A stretch of 64,000 nt of DNA from Pseudonocardia sp. ICBG1293 (GCF_020131355.1 NZ_JAHLEL010000006.1:62001-126000), one strand, 5' to 3'. Positions 24,940 through 32,761 are shown, numbered from the stretch's first letter. The notes: generated from the sequence alone by a model not told the origin. Made by a program: numbers and translations.

Positions 24940-26511
24940 GTGGCACGGAACGGCTGGGACGTCATCGTGGTGGGGGCGGGCTCGTCGGGCGCGGTCCTCG
25001 CGAGCCGCCTCGCAGAACAGGGGCGCCGTACCCTGCTGCTGGAGGCCGGCCCGGACTTCCCCTCGGCACAGCTGCCCGAGGTGTGGCGCTCCCCGAATCC
25101 GCTGCGGGCGCTGCTCGACCCGGAGGCGGGTGCGTCGCTGGTGTGGCCGGGGCTGACCGCGACCCGGACCGACAAGCAGGAGCCGGCGCTGTACTGGCGA
25201 GGTCGTGGCGTCGGCGGGAGCTCCTCGATCAACGGGCAGATCGCCATCCGTCCGCCGATGGAGGACTTCGCGGACTGGGCCCGGCAGGGATGCACCGGGT
25301 GGTCCCCGGAGGACGTGCTGCCCTGCTTCGCCCGTTCCGAGGACGACGAGCAGTTCGGCGACGAGCCCTACCACGGCCGCGGTGGACCGGTCCCGATCCA
25401 CCGGATGGCCAGGGCGGACTGGGGCTCGGTCGACACCGCCCTGCACGCGGCGGCACTGGCGGCGGGCCACCGCGGCACCGAGGACGTCAACGCGCCCGGC
25501 GCGAGCGGGGTCTCGCCCTACCCGATCAACTCGCGCGACGGGCGCCGCGTCACCGTCAACGACGGCTACCTCGAACGGGCGCGCGCGTCCGGCCGTCTGA
25601 CCGTCCGCGGTGGGGCGCTGGTGGACCGCGTCCTGATCGAGCACGGCCGGGCGGTCGGGGTGCGCTGTCTCGCCGACGGGGCCGTGGTGGAGGAGCGGGC
25701 GGATCTGGTCGTGCTCAGCGCGGGCGCGGTGCACTCGCCCGCCGTGCTGATGCGCTCGGGCATCGGCCCGGCCGGTGCGCTGCGGGGGCTCGGGATCGAC
25801 GTCGTCGCGGACCTCCCGGTCGGGGCCGGCCTGCAGGACCACCCGATGGTCGGTGTCGCGATCCCGCTCGACGAGGCCTCCGCGCTGCGCACCGCCGATG
25901 ACCGGCACACCAACGTGTGCGTCCGCTACACCAGCGACGCGCCGGATGCGCTGCCACTGGACATGATGTTCGTGTCGCTCAACCAGAACGTCCTGTCGAT
26001 GGAGGGAGCCGACCTCCGGTTCGGCGCCGGCGCGTTCGGGGTGTGGGTCAACCAGACCTACTCGCGCGGGTCCGTCACGCTGACCTCCGGCGACCCCACC
26101 CACCACCCGCAGGTACGGGAGGCGATGCTGTCGGACGAGCGCGATCTCTCCCGGCTGCGTTCGGGTCTGCGCGCGCTGGTGGCGATGGCCCGCGGCGAGG
26201 AGGTCGCGGCCATCGCCGACGGCCCGATCGACCGGGTGAACACCCATCTGCTCTCGATCCTGGACGACGACGCGCAGCTCGACGACCACCTGCTCGCCAC
26301 CGCGGCCGACGCCCAGCACGCCACCAGCACCTGCCGTATGGGCGACCCGGCCGATCCCGACACCGTCGTGGACCCGGACTGCCGTGTCCTGGGCGTCGGC
26401 GGACTACGGGTCGTGGACGCCTCGATCCTCCCGTCCGTCCCGCGGGCCAACACCAACCTGACCGCGATCATGGCCGGCGAGATGATGGCCGACCGGCTGG
26501 CCCGCTCGTGA
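24940..26511 (+). CDS. GMC family FAD oxidoreductase (choline dehydrogenase-like)
   Basis: A 523-aa flavoprotein oxidising an alcohol group. The N-terminal FAD fold is DVIVVGAGSSGAVLASRLAEQG, with GRGVGGSSSINGQIAIR as the GMC signature 1 region. The C-terminal catalytic region has the active-site His in AQHATSTCRMG and an Asn in RANTNLTAIMAGEMMADRLA. GTG 24940 has GGGAGG 6 nt upstream. It is first gene of a chain coupled by GTGA/ATGA overlaps. The substrate is unknown. Confidence 0.87.
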   Translation: MARNGWDVIVVGAGSSGAVLASRLAEQGRRTLLLEAGPDFPSAQLPEVWRSPNPLRALLDPEAGASLVWPGLTATRTDKQEPALYWRGRGVGGSSSINGQIAIRPPMEDFADWARQGCTGWSPEDVLPCFARSEDDEQFGDEPYHGRGGPVPIHRMARADWGSVDTALHAAALAAGHRGTEDVNAPGASGVSPYPINSRDGRRVTVNDGYLERARASGRLTVRGGALVDRVLIEHGRAVGVRCLADGAVVEERADLVVLSAGAVHSPAVLMRSGIGPAGALRGLGIDVVADLPVGAGLQDHPMVGVAIPLDEASALRTADDRHTNVCVRYTSDAPDALPLDMMFVSLNQNVLSMEGADLRFGAGAFGVWVNQTYSRGSVTLTSGDPTHHPQVREAMLSDERDLSRLRSGLRALVAMARGEEVAAIADGPIDRVNTHLLSILDDDAQLDDHLLATAADAQHATSTCRMGDPADPDTVVDPDCRVLGVGGLRVVDASILPSVPRANTNLTAIMAGEMMADRLARS

Positions 26512-26741
26512 CACCCGCTCGCAGCCTCGTCGTGGCCGCCGGCACCCGGCCCACCTTCGTGCGGCCCGCCCTCGGTGTCGCCGCCGTGTCCCTCGCGGCG
26601 CACCGCCCGGACCACGCGCTCGTCGTGCGTCCGTGCGTCGGCGACGGGGTGCGGGTCGCCATCTCCCGTGCCGAGCAGACCGAGCTGTTCCCGGCGGCCG
26701 CGACAGCGTTCGCCGACCCGAGAGACCGGAGCCTGGGATGA
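26508..26741 (+). CDS. Small hypothetical protein, 77 aa, in GMC operon
   Basis: It starts at GTG 26508, overlapping the GMC stop, and stops at TGA 26739-26741, overlapping the SRPBCC start. This exact double coupling is the main support for a real gene. The sequence is Ala/Val/Arg-rich (SLVVAAGTRPTFVRPALGVAAVSLAAHRPDHALVV) and unrecognised. Confidence 0.55.
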   Translation: MTPARSLVVAAGTRPTFVRPALGVAAVSLAAHRPDHALVVRPCVGDGVRVAISRAEQTELFPAAATAFADPRDRSLG

Positions 26742-27388
26742 CCGGATCCACCGACCACCTGCTGGCGGTCTCGTCCGTGCCGGAACGCCGGTACTACGAG
26801 GCCTACAGCCGCGACTACGGCCCCCGGGAGCGCCGCCGCGCACGCTACTTCTGCTACGACACCGAGGCCGGTTTCGTCGCAGGCGCGAACGTCAGCGTCG
26901 TCTTCACCTTCGACGCCCCCGTCGGGCTCGTCTGGGACGTGATCCAGGACTTCAACAACTGGGCCAACTCGGCCGACTACTACTACCTGCTTGGCAACCT
27001 GGGCCGGATGGAGGGCCAGGGGTTCCGCATCGGCGCGTCACCGGCCGACACCGGCCCGAACCAGTACGTGGTCACGAAGGTCATCCCCGAGTTCATGCTC
27101 GTGATCTCCCAACCCGTCCCGGAGGGCAACGACCTGGGCCGCGGTTTCGAGATCGGCCACGGAGGGGTCAGCGCCGGAGCGCACGTGGTGACGCTCGACG
27201 AGTTCGCGGGCACGACGGTGGTCAACTTCTTCATGGAACACGCCTCGATCATGGCCGGCCCCGGTGAGGCCACCCGCGACGAGGACGTGCTCGACCCGTG
27301 GCGCGAGATGACCGAGAGCGCCGACTGGAAGTGGCGGGACCACTTCATCCCCGCGATGCGCGCGTCGGTCGCCGAGCGCTCGTCCTGA
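26738..27388 (+). CDS. SRPBCC (START-like) domain protein
   Basis: A 216-aa helix-grip protein: NVSVVFTFDAPVGLVWDVIQDFNNW at the start of the fold, then a long hydrophobic-cavity region ending in a C-terminal helix (DPWREMTESADWKWRDHFIPAMRASV). SRPBCC proteins bind hydrophobic ligands and may act as cyclases, hydratases or carriers. The N-terminal 35 residues are Tyr/Arg-rich. It is coupled to the 77-aa gene by ATGA. It probably handles the same substrate as the adjacent GMC oxidoreductase and amidohydrolase. Confidence 0.78.
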   Translation: MTGSTDHLLAVSSVPERRYYEAYSRDYGPRERRRARYFCYDTEAGFVAGANVSVVFTFDAPVGLVWDVIQDFNNWANSADYYYLLGNLGRMEGQGFRIGASPADTGPNQYVVTKVIPEFMLVISQPVPEGNDLGRGFEIGHGGVSAGAHVVTLDEFAGTTVVNFFMEHASIMAGPGEATRDEDVLDPWREMTESADWKWRDHFIPAMRASVAERSS

Positions 27389-27429
27389 ACCTCCAGATCG
27401 CGAGCCGGAACAGAGAACGGGGACCACGT

Positions 27430-27474
27430 ATGGGGACGCGGAAGAACCTGATGGCCGTGGACGCGGCCGGATGA
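27430..27474 (+). CDS. Possible 14-codon leader ORF before the amidohydrolase
   Basis: ATG 27430 opens MGTRKNLMAVDAAG and stops at TGA 27472-27474, overlapping the amidohydrolase ATG at 27471. No good Shine-Dalgarno precedes 27471 directly, so re-initiation after this short ORF is plausible. Confidence 0.35.
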   Translation: MGTRKNLMAVDAAG

Positions 27475-28697
27475 GCGCGCGGCTGCTCGTCCGCGGCGGA
27501 ACGGTGTTCGACCCGCAGTCCGGCACCGCGTCCGCCGCGGACGTCGTCGTCGACGGGGAGCGCATCGTGGCCGTCGGCAGCGGTCTCGACGGTGACCAGG
27601 ACATCGACGCCACCGGCATGCTGGTCGTGCCCGGGTTCATCGACTGCCACGTGCACGTCACCATCGACCGGATCGACCTGTCCGAGGCGATCCAGGCGCC
27701 GTTCTCGCTGCGGTTCTTCCACGCGGTCCGCAATCTCGCCGCCACTCTGCAGGCCGGCGTGACCACCGCCCGCGACGCCGCCGGCGCCGACCTCGGTGTC
27801 AAACAGGCCGTCGCCACCGGCATCGTCGCCGGCCCGGACCTGCGCATCGCCATCGGGATGCTCAGCCAGACCGGCGGTCACGCCGACGAGTGGATGGCCT
27901 CCGGGGGCTGCCTCCACGCGTTGTGGCCCGCGTACCCGGGAGCCCCGTCCACCGTCGTCGACGGGGTCGACGAGATCCGGCGCACCGTCCGCGAGCTCAT
28001 CCGCGCCGGGGCCGACGTCATCAAGATCGCCACCACCGGCGGGGTCGTCAGCCCCCGCAGCAACCCCCGGCACGCGCACTTCCGCGACGACGAACTCGAC
28101 GCCGTCATCGCCGAGGCCACCGCCGCCGGACTGTCGGTGATGGCCCACGCACAGGGCACCGCCGGCATCAAGAACGCGGTGCGGGCCGGGGTGCGCTCGA
28201 TCGAGCACGGCGTGTTCCTCGACGAGGAGGCCGTCACGATGATGCTGGAGCGCGACACCTGGCTGGTCCCGACGCTCTCGGCCCCCGACAGGCTCATGCA
28301 GCAGGCAGCCGACGGAATCCTGGCCGAGTCGACCCGCAGCAAGGTCGTCGACATGGTCGAGGCCCACCACGCGTCACTGCGACTGGCCCGCGACGCCGGC
28401 GTCCGCATCGCGATGGGGTCCGACGCCGGCGTCGCCACCCACGGCCGCAACCTGAGGGAGATCGAGCTCATGGGCGCACACGGCCTGACCCCGGTCGAGG
28501 CCCTGCGTGCGGCCACGACCTCCGCCGCGCACCTGCTCGGAGCGGACGACGAGATCGGCGTGATCGCCCCCGGCAAGGTCGCCGATCTGGTCCTGCTGCA
28601 GGGCACCGAGATCTCCGTGAGCGACCTCGAGTCCCGGGTGCGCACCGTGGTCCGTCGAGGAACCGTCGTCCGGCACGACACGCCGACCGACACCTAG
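27471..28697 (+). CDS. Metal-dependent amidohydrolase
   Basis: A 408-aa amidohydrolase-superfamily TIM barrel of the imidazolonepropionase-like type. Metal ligands are HxH in FIDCHVHVT, a Lys/Thr region KIATTGG, His in MAHAQG and IEHGVF, and Asp in MGSDAGVATHG. N- and C-terminal beta segments form the composite sandwich (LLVRGGTVFDPQSG, PGKVADLVLLQGTEIS). It probably hydrolyses an amide or lactam made by the upstream enzymes. Its TAG stop is part of the CTAG target into which IS701-type elements inserted, so the coding sequence stayed intact. Confidence 0.87.
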   Translation: MSARLLVRGGTVFDPQSGTASAADVVVDGERIVAVGSGLDGDQDIDATGMLVVPGFIDCHVHVTIDRIDLSEAIQAPFSLRFFHAVRNLAATLQAGVTTARDAAGADLGVKQAVATGIVAGPDLRIAIGMLSQTGGHADEWMASGGCLHALWPAYPGAPSTVVDGVDEIRRTVRELIRAGADVIKIATTGGVVSPRSNPRHAHFRDDELDAVIAEATAAGLSVMAHAQGTAGIKNAVRAGVRSIEHGVFLDEEAVTMMLERDTWLVPTLSAPDRLMQQAADGILAESTRSKVVDMVEAHHASLRLARDAGVRIAMGSDAGVATHGRNLREIELMGAHGLTPVEALRAATTSAAHLLGADDEIGVIAPGKVADLVLLQGTEISVSDLESRVRTVVRRGTVVRHDTPTDT

Positions 28698-28734
28698 TGC
28701 TCCAGCCGCAGTTTGTGATGTTGATGTGCGCTAA

Positions 28735-28855
28735 GAGGTCGTTTCAGAACGACTTGTCGAGTTTCCATTGACCCCTCGACGACAGATCAAACGGCAGGTC
28801 AGATAGCCGCTTGTCGTCTACAACAGACACGTCGACCTCGTTCTGAAATGACCTC
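28735..28855. mobile_element. MITE, 121 bp, inside IS701 copy 1
   Basis: The terminal inverted repeats are GAGGTCGTTTCAGAACGA (28735-28752) and the complement of 28838-28855, 18 bp with one mismatch. TAA is duplicated on both sides (28732-28734 and 28856-28858). Copy 2 of the IS has the uninterrupted sequence GCGCTAAGCTTCG at this place. No coding capacity; a 3-bp TNA duplication suggests mobilisation by an IS5-type transposase. Confidence 0.85.
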
Positions 28856-28869
28856 TAAGCTTCGATCTT

Positions 28870-30099
28870 GTGCAGGTGGAGGAGGATCTCGAGGCGTGGG
28901 CCGGTGGCCTGGATGGGCTGTTCGGGCTGGTGGCGGGCCGGTTCTTCCGGACGGAACCGCGGCGTCGGGCGCGGGCGTATGTGCGGGGGTTGTTGGCGCC
29001 GTTGGCGGGGAAGAACGGGTGGACGCTGGCCGAGGTCGCCGGTGACACGACTCCGGATGGGATGCAGCGGCTGCTCAACTCCGCGACCTGGGATGTCGAC
29101 GGTGTCCGTGATGACCTGCGGGATTACGTCGTCGAGCACCTCGGCGAGTCCGGTGGGGTGCTGATCGTCGATGAGACCGGGTTCCTGAAGAAGGGGACGA
29201 AGTCGGCGGGGGTGCAGCGCCAGTACTCGGGCACTGCCGGGCGGGTGGAGAACTGCCAGCTCGGAGTCTTCTGTGCCTATGCCACGAGCAAGGGCCGGAC
29301 GTTGATCGACCGCGAGCTCTACCTGCCCAAGTCCTGGACCGGTGATCGGGAACGCTGCCGAGCCGCGGCGGTGCCTGAGGAGATCGAGTTCGCCACCAAG
29401 GCCACGCTGGCCAAGGAAATGCTCGGCCGTGCCCTCGATGCCGGGGTTCCCGCAGGATGGGTGACCGCGGACGAGGCATACGGGCAGGACTACAAGTTCC
29501 GCACCTGGTGCGAGCAGCGCCGGATCGGCTACGTCGTCGCGGTTCCGCGCAGCCAGTCCGTCCCGTTGTCCCTGGACGCCGACATCTGTCAGATCAGCGG
29601 CTCACGACGGGCCGACGACCTGGTCGCCCGCGCTCCCGGACGGGCGTGGAAGCGCCGCTCAGCCGGTCCGGGTGTGAAGGGAGAACGCTTCTACGACTGG
29701 GCCGTGGCCTCGCTGTATCCGCCCGAGAACGCCCCGGCCGGATGGGGCCGATGGCTACTGGTCCGACGTCAGATCCTCACCGACACACAGCTCTCCGCCG
29801 GCGAGGAGCCCGATCTGGCCTACTACCTGTGCGCCGGCCCGCCCGGCACCACCGACGACGATCTCATCCGCGTCGCCGGCACGCGGTGGGCGATCGAGGA
29901 GTGCTTCCAGACCGCGAAGAACGAGGTCGGGCTCGACCACTATCAAGTGCGGCGTTACGACGCCTGGTACCGCCACGTCACCCTGGCTATTCTCGCCCAC
30001 GCCTACCTCTCGGTCACCGCGGCGATCGCCCCAAAAGACCTGATCACGGGCTCATCCCGCTCACCCTCGCCGAGATCCGACGTCTCCTGGCACCTCTGA
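28870..30099 (+). CDS. IS701 family transposase (copy 1)
   Basis: A 409-aa DDE transposase: first Asp in VLIVDETGFLKKG, second in GWVTADEAYGQ, Glu in WAIEECFQTAKNEVGLDHYQVR. It starts at GTG 28870. The usual family C-terminus (GLIPLTLAEIRRLL...WRRRHQHRARESHYRRR) is not in this frame but in the -1 frame, ending at 30206. The switch point is CCCAAAA at 30030-30036, a canonical -1 slippery heptamer in correct phase (CCA AAA). So the full protein may need programmed frameshifting, or the gene carries an indel. Confidence 0.88.
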   Translation: MQVEEDLEAWAGGLDGLFGLVAGRFFRTEPRRRARAYVRGLLAPLAGKNGWTLAEVAGDTTPDGMQRLLNSATWDVDGVRDDLRDYVVEHLGESGGVLIVDETGFLKKGTKSAGVQRQYSGTAGRVENCQLGVFCAYATSKGRTLIDRELYLPKSWTGDRERCRAAAVPEEIEFATKATLAKEMLGRALDAGVPAGWVTADEAYGQDYKFRTWCEQRRIGYVVAVPRSQSVPLSLDADICQISGSRRADDLVARAPGRAWKRRSAGPGVKGERFYDWAVASLYPPENAPAGWGRWLLVRRQILTDTQLSAGEEPDLAYYLCAGPPGTTDDDLIRVAGTRWAIEECFQTAKNEVGLDHYQVRRYDAWYRHVTLAILAHAYLSVTAAIAPKDLITGSSRSPSPRSDVSWHL

Positions 30100-30224
30100 T
30101 CCACATTCCCACCCAGGCGCCGTGCTGGGCCTGGTCGACCTGGCGACGTCGCCACCAACACCGAGCCCGCGAAAGCCACTATCGACGACGAAGACAGCTC
30201 AGCTAACGAAGTGCGGCTGGAGTA

Positions 30225-30228
30225 CTAG
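30225..30228. repeat. CTAG target duplication shared by two IS copies
   Basis: The four bases separate the abutted ends of the two IS copies. The surrounding 28 bp form a perfect palindrome made of the two terminal repeats. Confidence 0.8.
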
Positions 30229-31631
30229 TACTCCAGCCGCAGTTTGTGATGTTGATGTGCGCTAAGCTTCGATCTTGTGCAGGTGGAGGAGGATCTCGAG
30301 GCGTGGGCCGGTGGCCTGGATGGGCTGTTCGGGCTGGTGGCGGGCCGGTTCTTCCGGACGGAACCGCGGCGTCGGGCGCGGGCGTATGTGCGGGGGTTGT
30401 TGGCGCCGTTGGCGGGGAAGAACGGGTGGACGCTGGCCGAGGTCGCCGGTGACACGACTCCGGATGGGATGCAGCGGCTGCTCAACTCCGCGACCTGGGA
30501 TGTCGACGGTGTCCGTGATGACCTGCGGGATTACGTCGTCGAGCACCTCGGCGAGTCCGGTGGGGTGCTGATCGTCGATGAGACCGGGTTCCTGAAGAAG
30601 GGGACGAAGTCGGCGGGGGTGCAGCGCCAGTACTCGGGCACTGCCGGGCGGGTGGAGAACTGCCAGCTCGGAGTCTTCTGTGCCTATGCCACGAGCAAGG
30701 GCCGGACGTTGATCGACCGCGAGCTCTACCTGCCCAAGTCCTGGACCGGTGATCGGGAACGCTGCCGAGCCGCGGCGGTGCCTGAGGAGATCGAGTTCGC
30801 CACCAAGGCCACGCTGGCCAAGGAAATGCTCGGCCGTGCCCTCGATGCCGGGGTTCCCGCAGGATGGGTGACCGCGGACGAGGCATACGGGCAGGACTAC
30901 AAGTTCCGCACCTGGTGCGAGCAGCGCCGGATCGGCTACGTCGTCGCGGTTCCGCGCAGCCAGTCCGTCCCGTTGTCCCTGGACGCCGACATCTGTCAGA
31001 TCAGCGGCTCACGACGGGCCGACGACCTGGTCGCCCGCGCTCCCGGACGGGCGTGGAAGCGCCGCTCAGCCGGTCCGGGTGTGAAGGGAGAACGCTTCTA
31101 CGACTGGGCCGTGGCCTCGCTGTATCCGCCCGAGAACGCCCCGGCCGGATGGGGCCGATGGCTACTGGTCCGACGTCAGATCCTCACCGACACACAGCTC
31201 TCCGCCGGCGAGGAGCCCGATCTGGCCTACTACCTGTGCGCCGGCCCGCCCGGCACCACCGACGACGACCTCATCCGCGTCGCCGGCACGCGGTGGGCGA
31301 TCGAGGAGTGCTTCCAGACCGCGAAGAACGAGGTCGGGCTCGACCACTATCAAGTGCGGCGTTACGACGCCTGGTACCGCCACGTCACCCTGGCTATTCT
31401 CGCCCACGCCTACCTCTCGGTCACCGCGGCGATCGCCCCAAAAGACCTGATCACGGGCTCATCCCGCTCACCCTCGCCGAGATCCGACGTCTCCTGGCAC
31501 CTCTGATCCACATTCCCACCCAGGCGCCGTGCTGGGCCTGGTCGACCTGGCGACGTCGCCACCAACACCGAGCCCGCGAAAGCCACTATCGACGACGAAG
31601 ACAGCTCAGCTAACGAAGTGCGGCTGGAGTA
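30229..31631 (+). mobile_element. IS701-type insertion sequence, copy 2
   Basis: 1,403 bp between CTAG at 30225-30228 and CTAG at 31632-31635. Ends are TACTCCAGCCGCAGTTTG on the left and the complement of TACTCCAGCCGCACTTCG on the right. Almost identical to copy 1, so duplication is recent. Confidence 0.92.
30277..31506 (+). CDS. IS701 family transposase (copy 2)
   Basis: The protein is identical to that of copy 1 (409 aa, same DDE residues). The heptamer CCCAAAA is at 31437-31443 and the -1 frame continues to 31613 with the family-typical basic C-terminus. The identical state in both copies shows only that one was derived from the other, not that both are active. Confidence 0.88.
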   Translation: MQVEEDLEAWAGGLDGLFGLVAGRFFRTEPRRRARAYVRGLLAPLAGKNGWTLAEVAGDTTPDGMQRLLNSATWDVDGVRDDLRDYVVEHLGESGGVLIVDETGFLKKGTKSAGVQRQYSGTAGRVENCQLGVFCAYATSKGRTLIDRELYLPKSWTGDRERCRAAAVPEEIEFATKATLAKEMLGRALDAGVPAGWVTADEAYGQDYKFRTWCEQRRIGYVVAVPRSQSVPLSLDADICQISGSRRADDLVARAPGRAWKRRSAGPGVKGERFYDWAVASLYPPENAPAGWGRWLLVRRQILTDTQLSAGEEPDLAYYLCAGPPGTTDDDLIRVAGTRWAIEECFQTAKNEVGLDHYQVRRYDAWYRHVTLAILAHAYLSVTAAIAPKDLITGSSRSPSPRSDVSWHL

Positions 31632-32377
31632 CTAGGCGTGTCTCCTAAAGTGCGCAACCAGGTGACGATGGCCTTCAGTGCAACTCCGCCGCGGTAGGTC
31701 AGGGCGAGTTTGTCGTAGCGGGTCGCGAGGCCGCGCCACTGCTTGACCTCGCAGAACCCGCGTTCGACGACGTTGCGGCCGCGGTAGTCGACCCGGTCGA
31801 ACGCCGGTGGTCGGCCGCTGCGTGTGCCGCGTCGTTTCCGGTGTCCCTGCTGGTCAGCCGGCTCCGGGATGACCGCGACGATCCGTCGTCTGCGCAGGTG
31901 GGCGCGGATGGCGCGTGAGGAGTAGGCCTTATCTGCGCGGACCCGCTCGGGTCGGGTCCGCGGTCGGCCCGGACCGACCCGTCCGACGCTCAGATGTGAC
32001 ATCAGGTGCGCGAACATCGGGGCGTCACCGGCCTGTCCGGGGCCGACGAGTACGACCAGCGGGCGGCCGTGTCCGTCAACGAGCTGGTGGATCTTCGTGC
32101 CGAGCCCTCCGCGGGAGCGGCCCAAGGCGTGATCGGGTGGCTCGATCAGCAGATTCTTGTAGTTCGATCCGGCCCCCTGTGTCTCGCTGCAGGGTCGCGG
32201 CGTGTTGGTGAGCGCGGATGATCGTCGAGTCGACCGACACGGCCCAGTCCACGAGACCGGCGGAGTCGGCATCGGCGAGCAGAGCTGCGAGAACGTGGTC
32301 CCAGGTGCCGTCACCGCAGTAGCGGCGGTGGCGTTTCCATAGGGTCTGCCACGGCCCGAACTCGACCGGGACATCAC
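31610..32377 (-). CDS. IS5 family transposase, second frame (orfB)
   Basis: The open frame covers these coordinates, but transposase homology starts near 32180: PPDHALGRSRGGLGTKIHQLVDGHGRPL, then catalytic Asp in VRADKAYSS and Glu in VVERGFCEVKQWRGLATRYDKL. It overlaps orfA in a different frame, as in two-frame IS5 relatives that use frameshifting. The frame has no stop inside the element and reads out across the IS end into the IS701 terminal repeat, stopping at 31610-31612. Confidence 0.75.
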   Translation of the reverse strand: MMSRSSSGRGRPYGNATAATAVTAPGTTFSQLCSPMPTPPVSWTGPCRSTRRSSALTNTPRPCSETQGAGSNYKNLLIEPPDHALGRSRGGLGTKIHQLVDGHGRPLVVLVGPGQAGDAPMFAHLMSHLSVGRVGPGRPRTRPERVRADKAYSSRAIRAHLRRRRIVAVIPEPADQQGHRKRRGTRSGRPPAFDRVDYRGRNVVERGFCEVKQWRGLATRYDKLALTYRGGVALKAIVTWLRTLGDTPSTPAALR

Positions 32378-32575
32378 GCCAGGCCCGCCCGCAGCGGAAC
32401 CGGTAGATGATCCCCTCGATCACTCTGCGGTGATCGGCGAACGGGCGCCCTGGCATCCCGTCCGACGAGGGCAGTAACGGCTCGAGTCGGTCCCACTGGG
32501 CATCGGTCAGGACGGCACGGCGCGACACCTACTGATCATCGCGCAGGCCCGACCAGCCGGGTTAGGAGACGCGCC
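31635..32575 (-). mobile_element. IS5-type insertion sequence
   Basis: 941 bp with terminal repeats GGCGTGTCTCCTAA (left) and the complement of TTAGGAGACGCGCC (right), one mismatch in 14. CTA is duplicated at 31632-31634 and 32576-32578. It inserted into the CTAG that flanks IS701 copy 2, so it came after that copy. Confidence 0.88.
32076..32528 (-). CDS. IS5 family transposase, first frame (orfA)
   Basis: A 150-aa frame: LTDAQWDRLEPLLPSSDGMPGRPFADHRRVIEGIIYRFRCGRAWRDVPVEFGPWQTLWKRHRRY is the IS5-type N-terminal domain, with the first catalytic Asp in SVDSTIIRAHQHAA. Residues after about 118 no longer look like transposase, so the reading should pass to orfB near 32180. Confidence 0.78.
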   Translation of the reverse strand: MSRRAVLTDAQWDRLEPLLPSSDGMPGRPFADHRRVIEGIIYRFRCGRAWRDVPVEFGPWQTLWKRHRRYCGDGTWDHVLAALLADADSAGLVDWAVSVDSTIIRAHQHAATLQRDTGGRIELQESADRATRSRLGPLPRRARHEDPPAR

Positions 32576-32722
32576 CTAGGGGCCGACACCTGGGGCCCGG
32601 CACCTGGGGACCGGCACGTGGGCGGGTGCGGACGCCGGTCACCGCGGCCGGGCGACACGGACCGCCCCGCACGGACCGCCCCGCGCGGGTGGCGCTCCTC
32701 CCGGCCGGGCCGGGGACCGCAC

Positions 32723-32759
32723 GGCGGTGGGGCCCCGGAGCGCCCGGGGCCCCACCGCC
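32723..32759. terminator. Terminator of hsp20
   Basis: Perfect 16-bp arms GGCGGTGGGGCCCCGG (32723-32738) and the complement (32744-32759) with a 5-nt loop, 3 bp after the hsp20 stop. The rest of 32580-32722 is GC-rich with no gene visible. Confidence 0.8.
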
Positions 32760-32761
32760 GG

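Larger units (their letters stand above)
28698..30224 (+). mobile_element. IS701-type insertion sequence, copy 1 (interrupted by MITE)
   Basis: CTAG stands on both sides (28694-28697 and 30225-30228). The left end begins TGCTCCAGCCGCA and the right end is the complement of TACTCCAGCCGCA. Its length is 1,527 bp. Subtracting the 121-bp MITE and its 3-bp duplication gives 1,403 bp, exactly the length of copy 2. Differences from copy 2 seen by eye: the second base of the left end and one silent base near 29862. Confidence 0.9.

Noticed and set aside
27373..27429. Frameshifted SRPBCC end or second small gene
   Set aside because: The SRPBCC protein ends normally at 27388 and no frame continues the domain.
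30100..30206. Separate small gene after the IS701 transposase
   Set aside because: The sequence in this frame is the expected C-terminus of the transposase itself and is better explained by a frame change.
28698..31631. Composite transposon carrying cargo between two IS copies
   Set aside because: The copies are separated by just CTAG, so there is no cargo.
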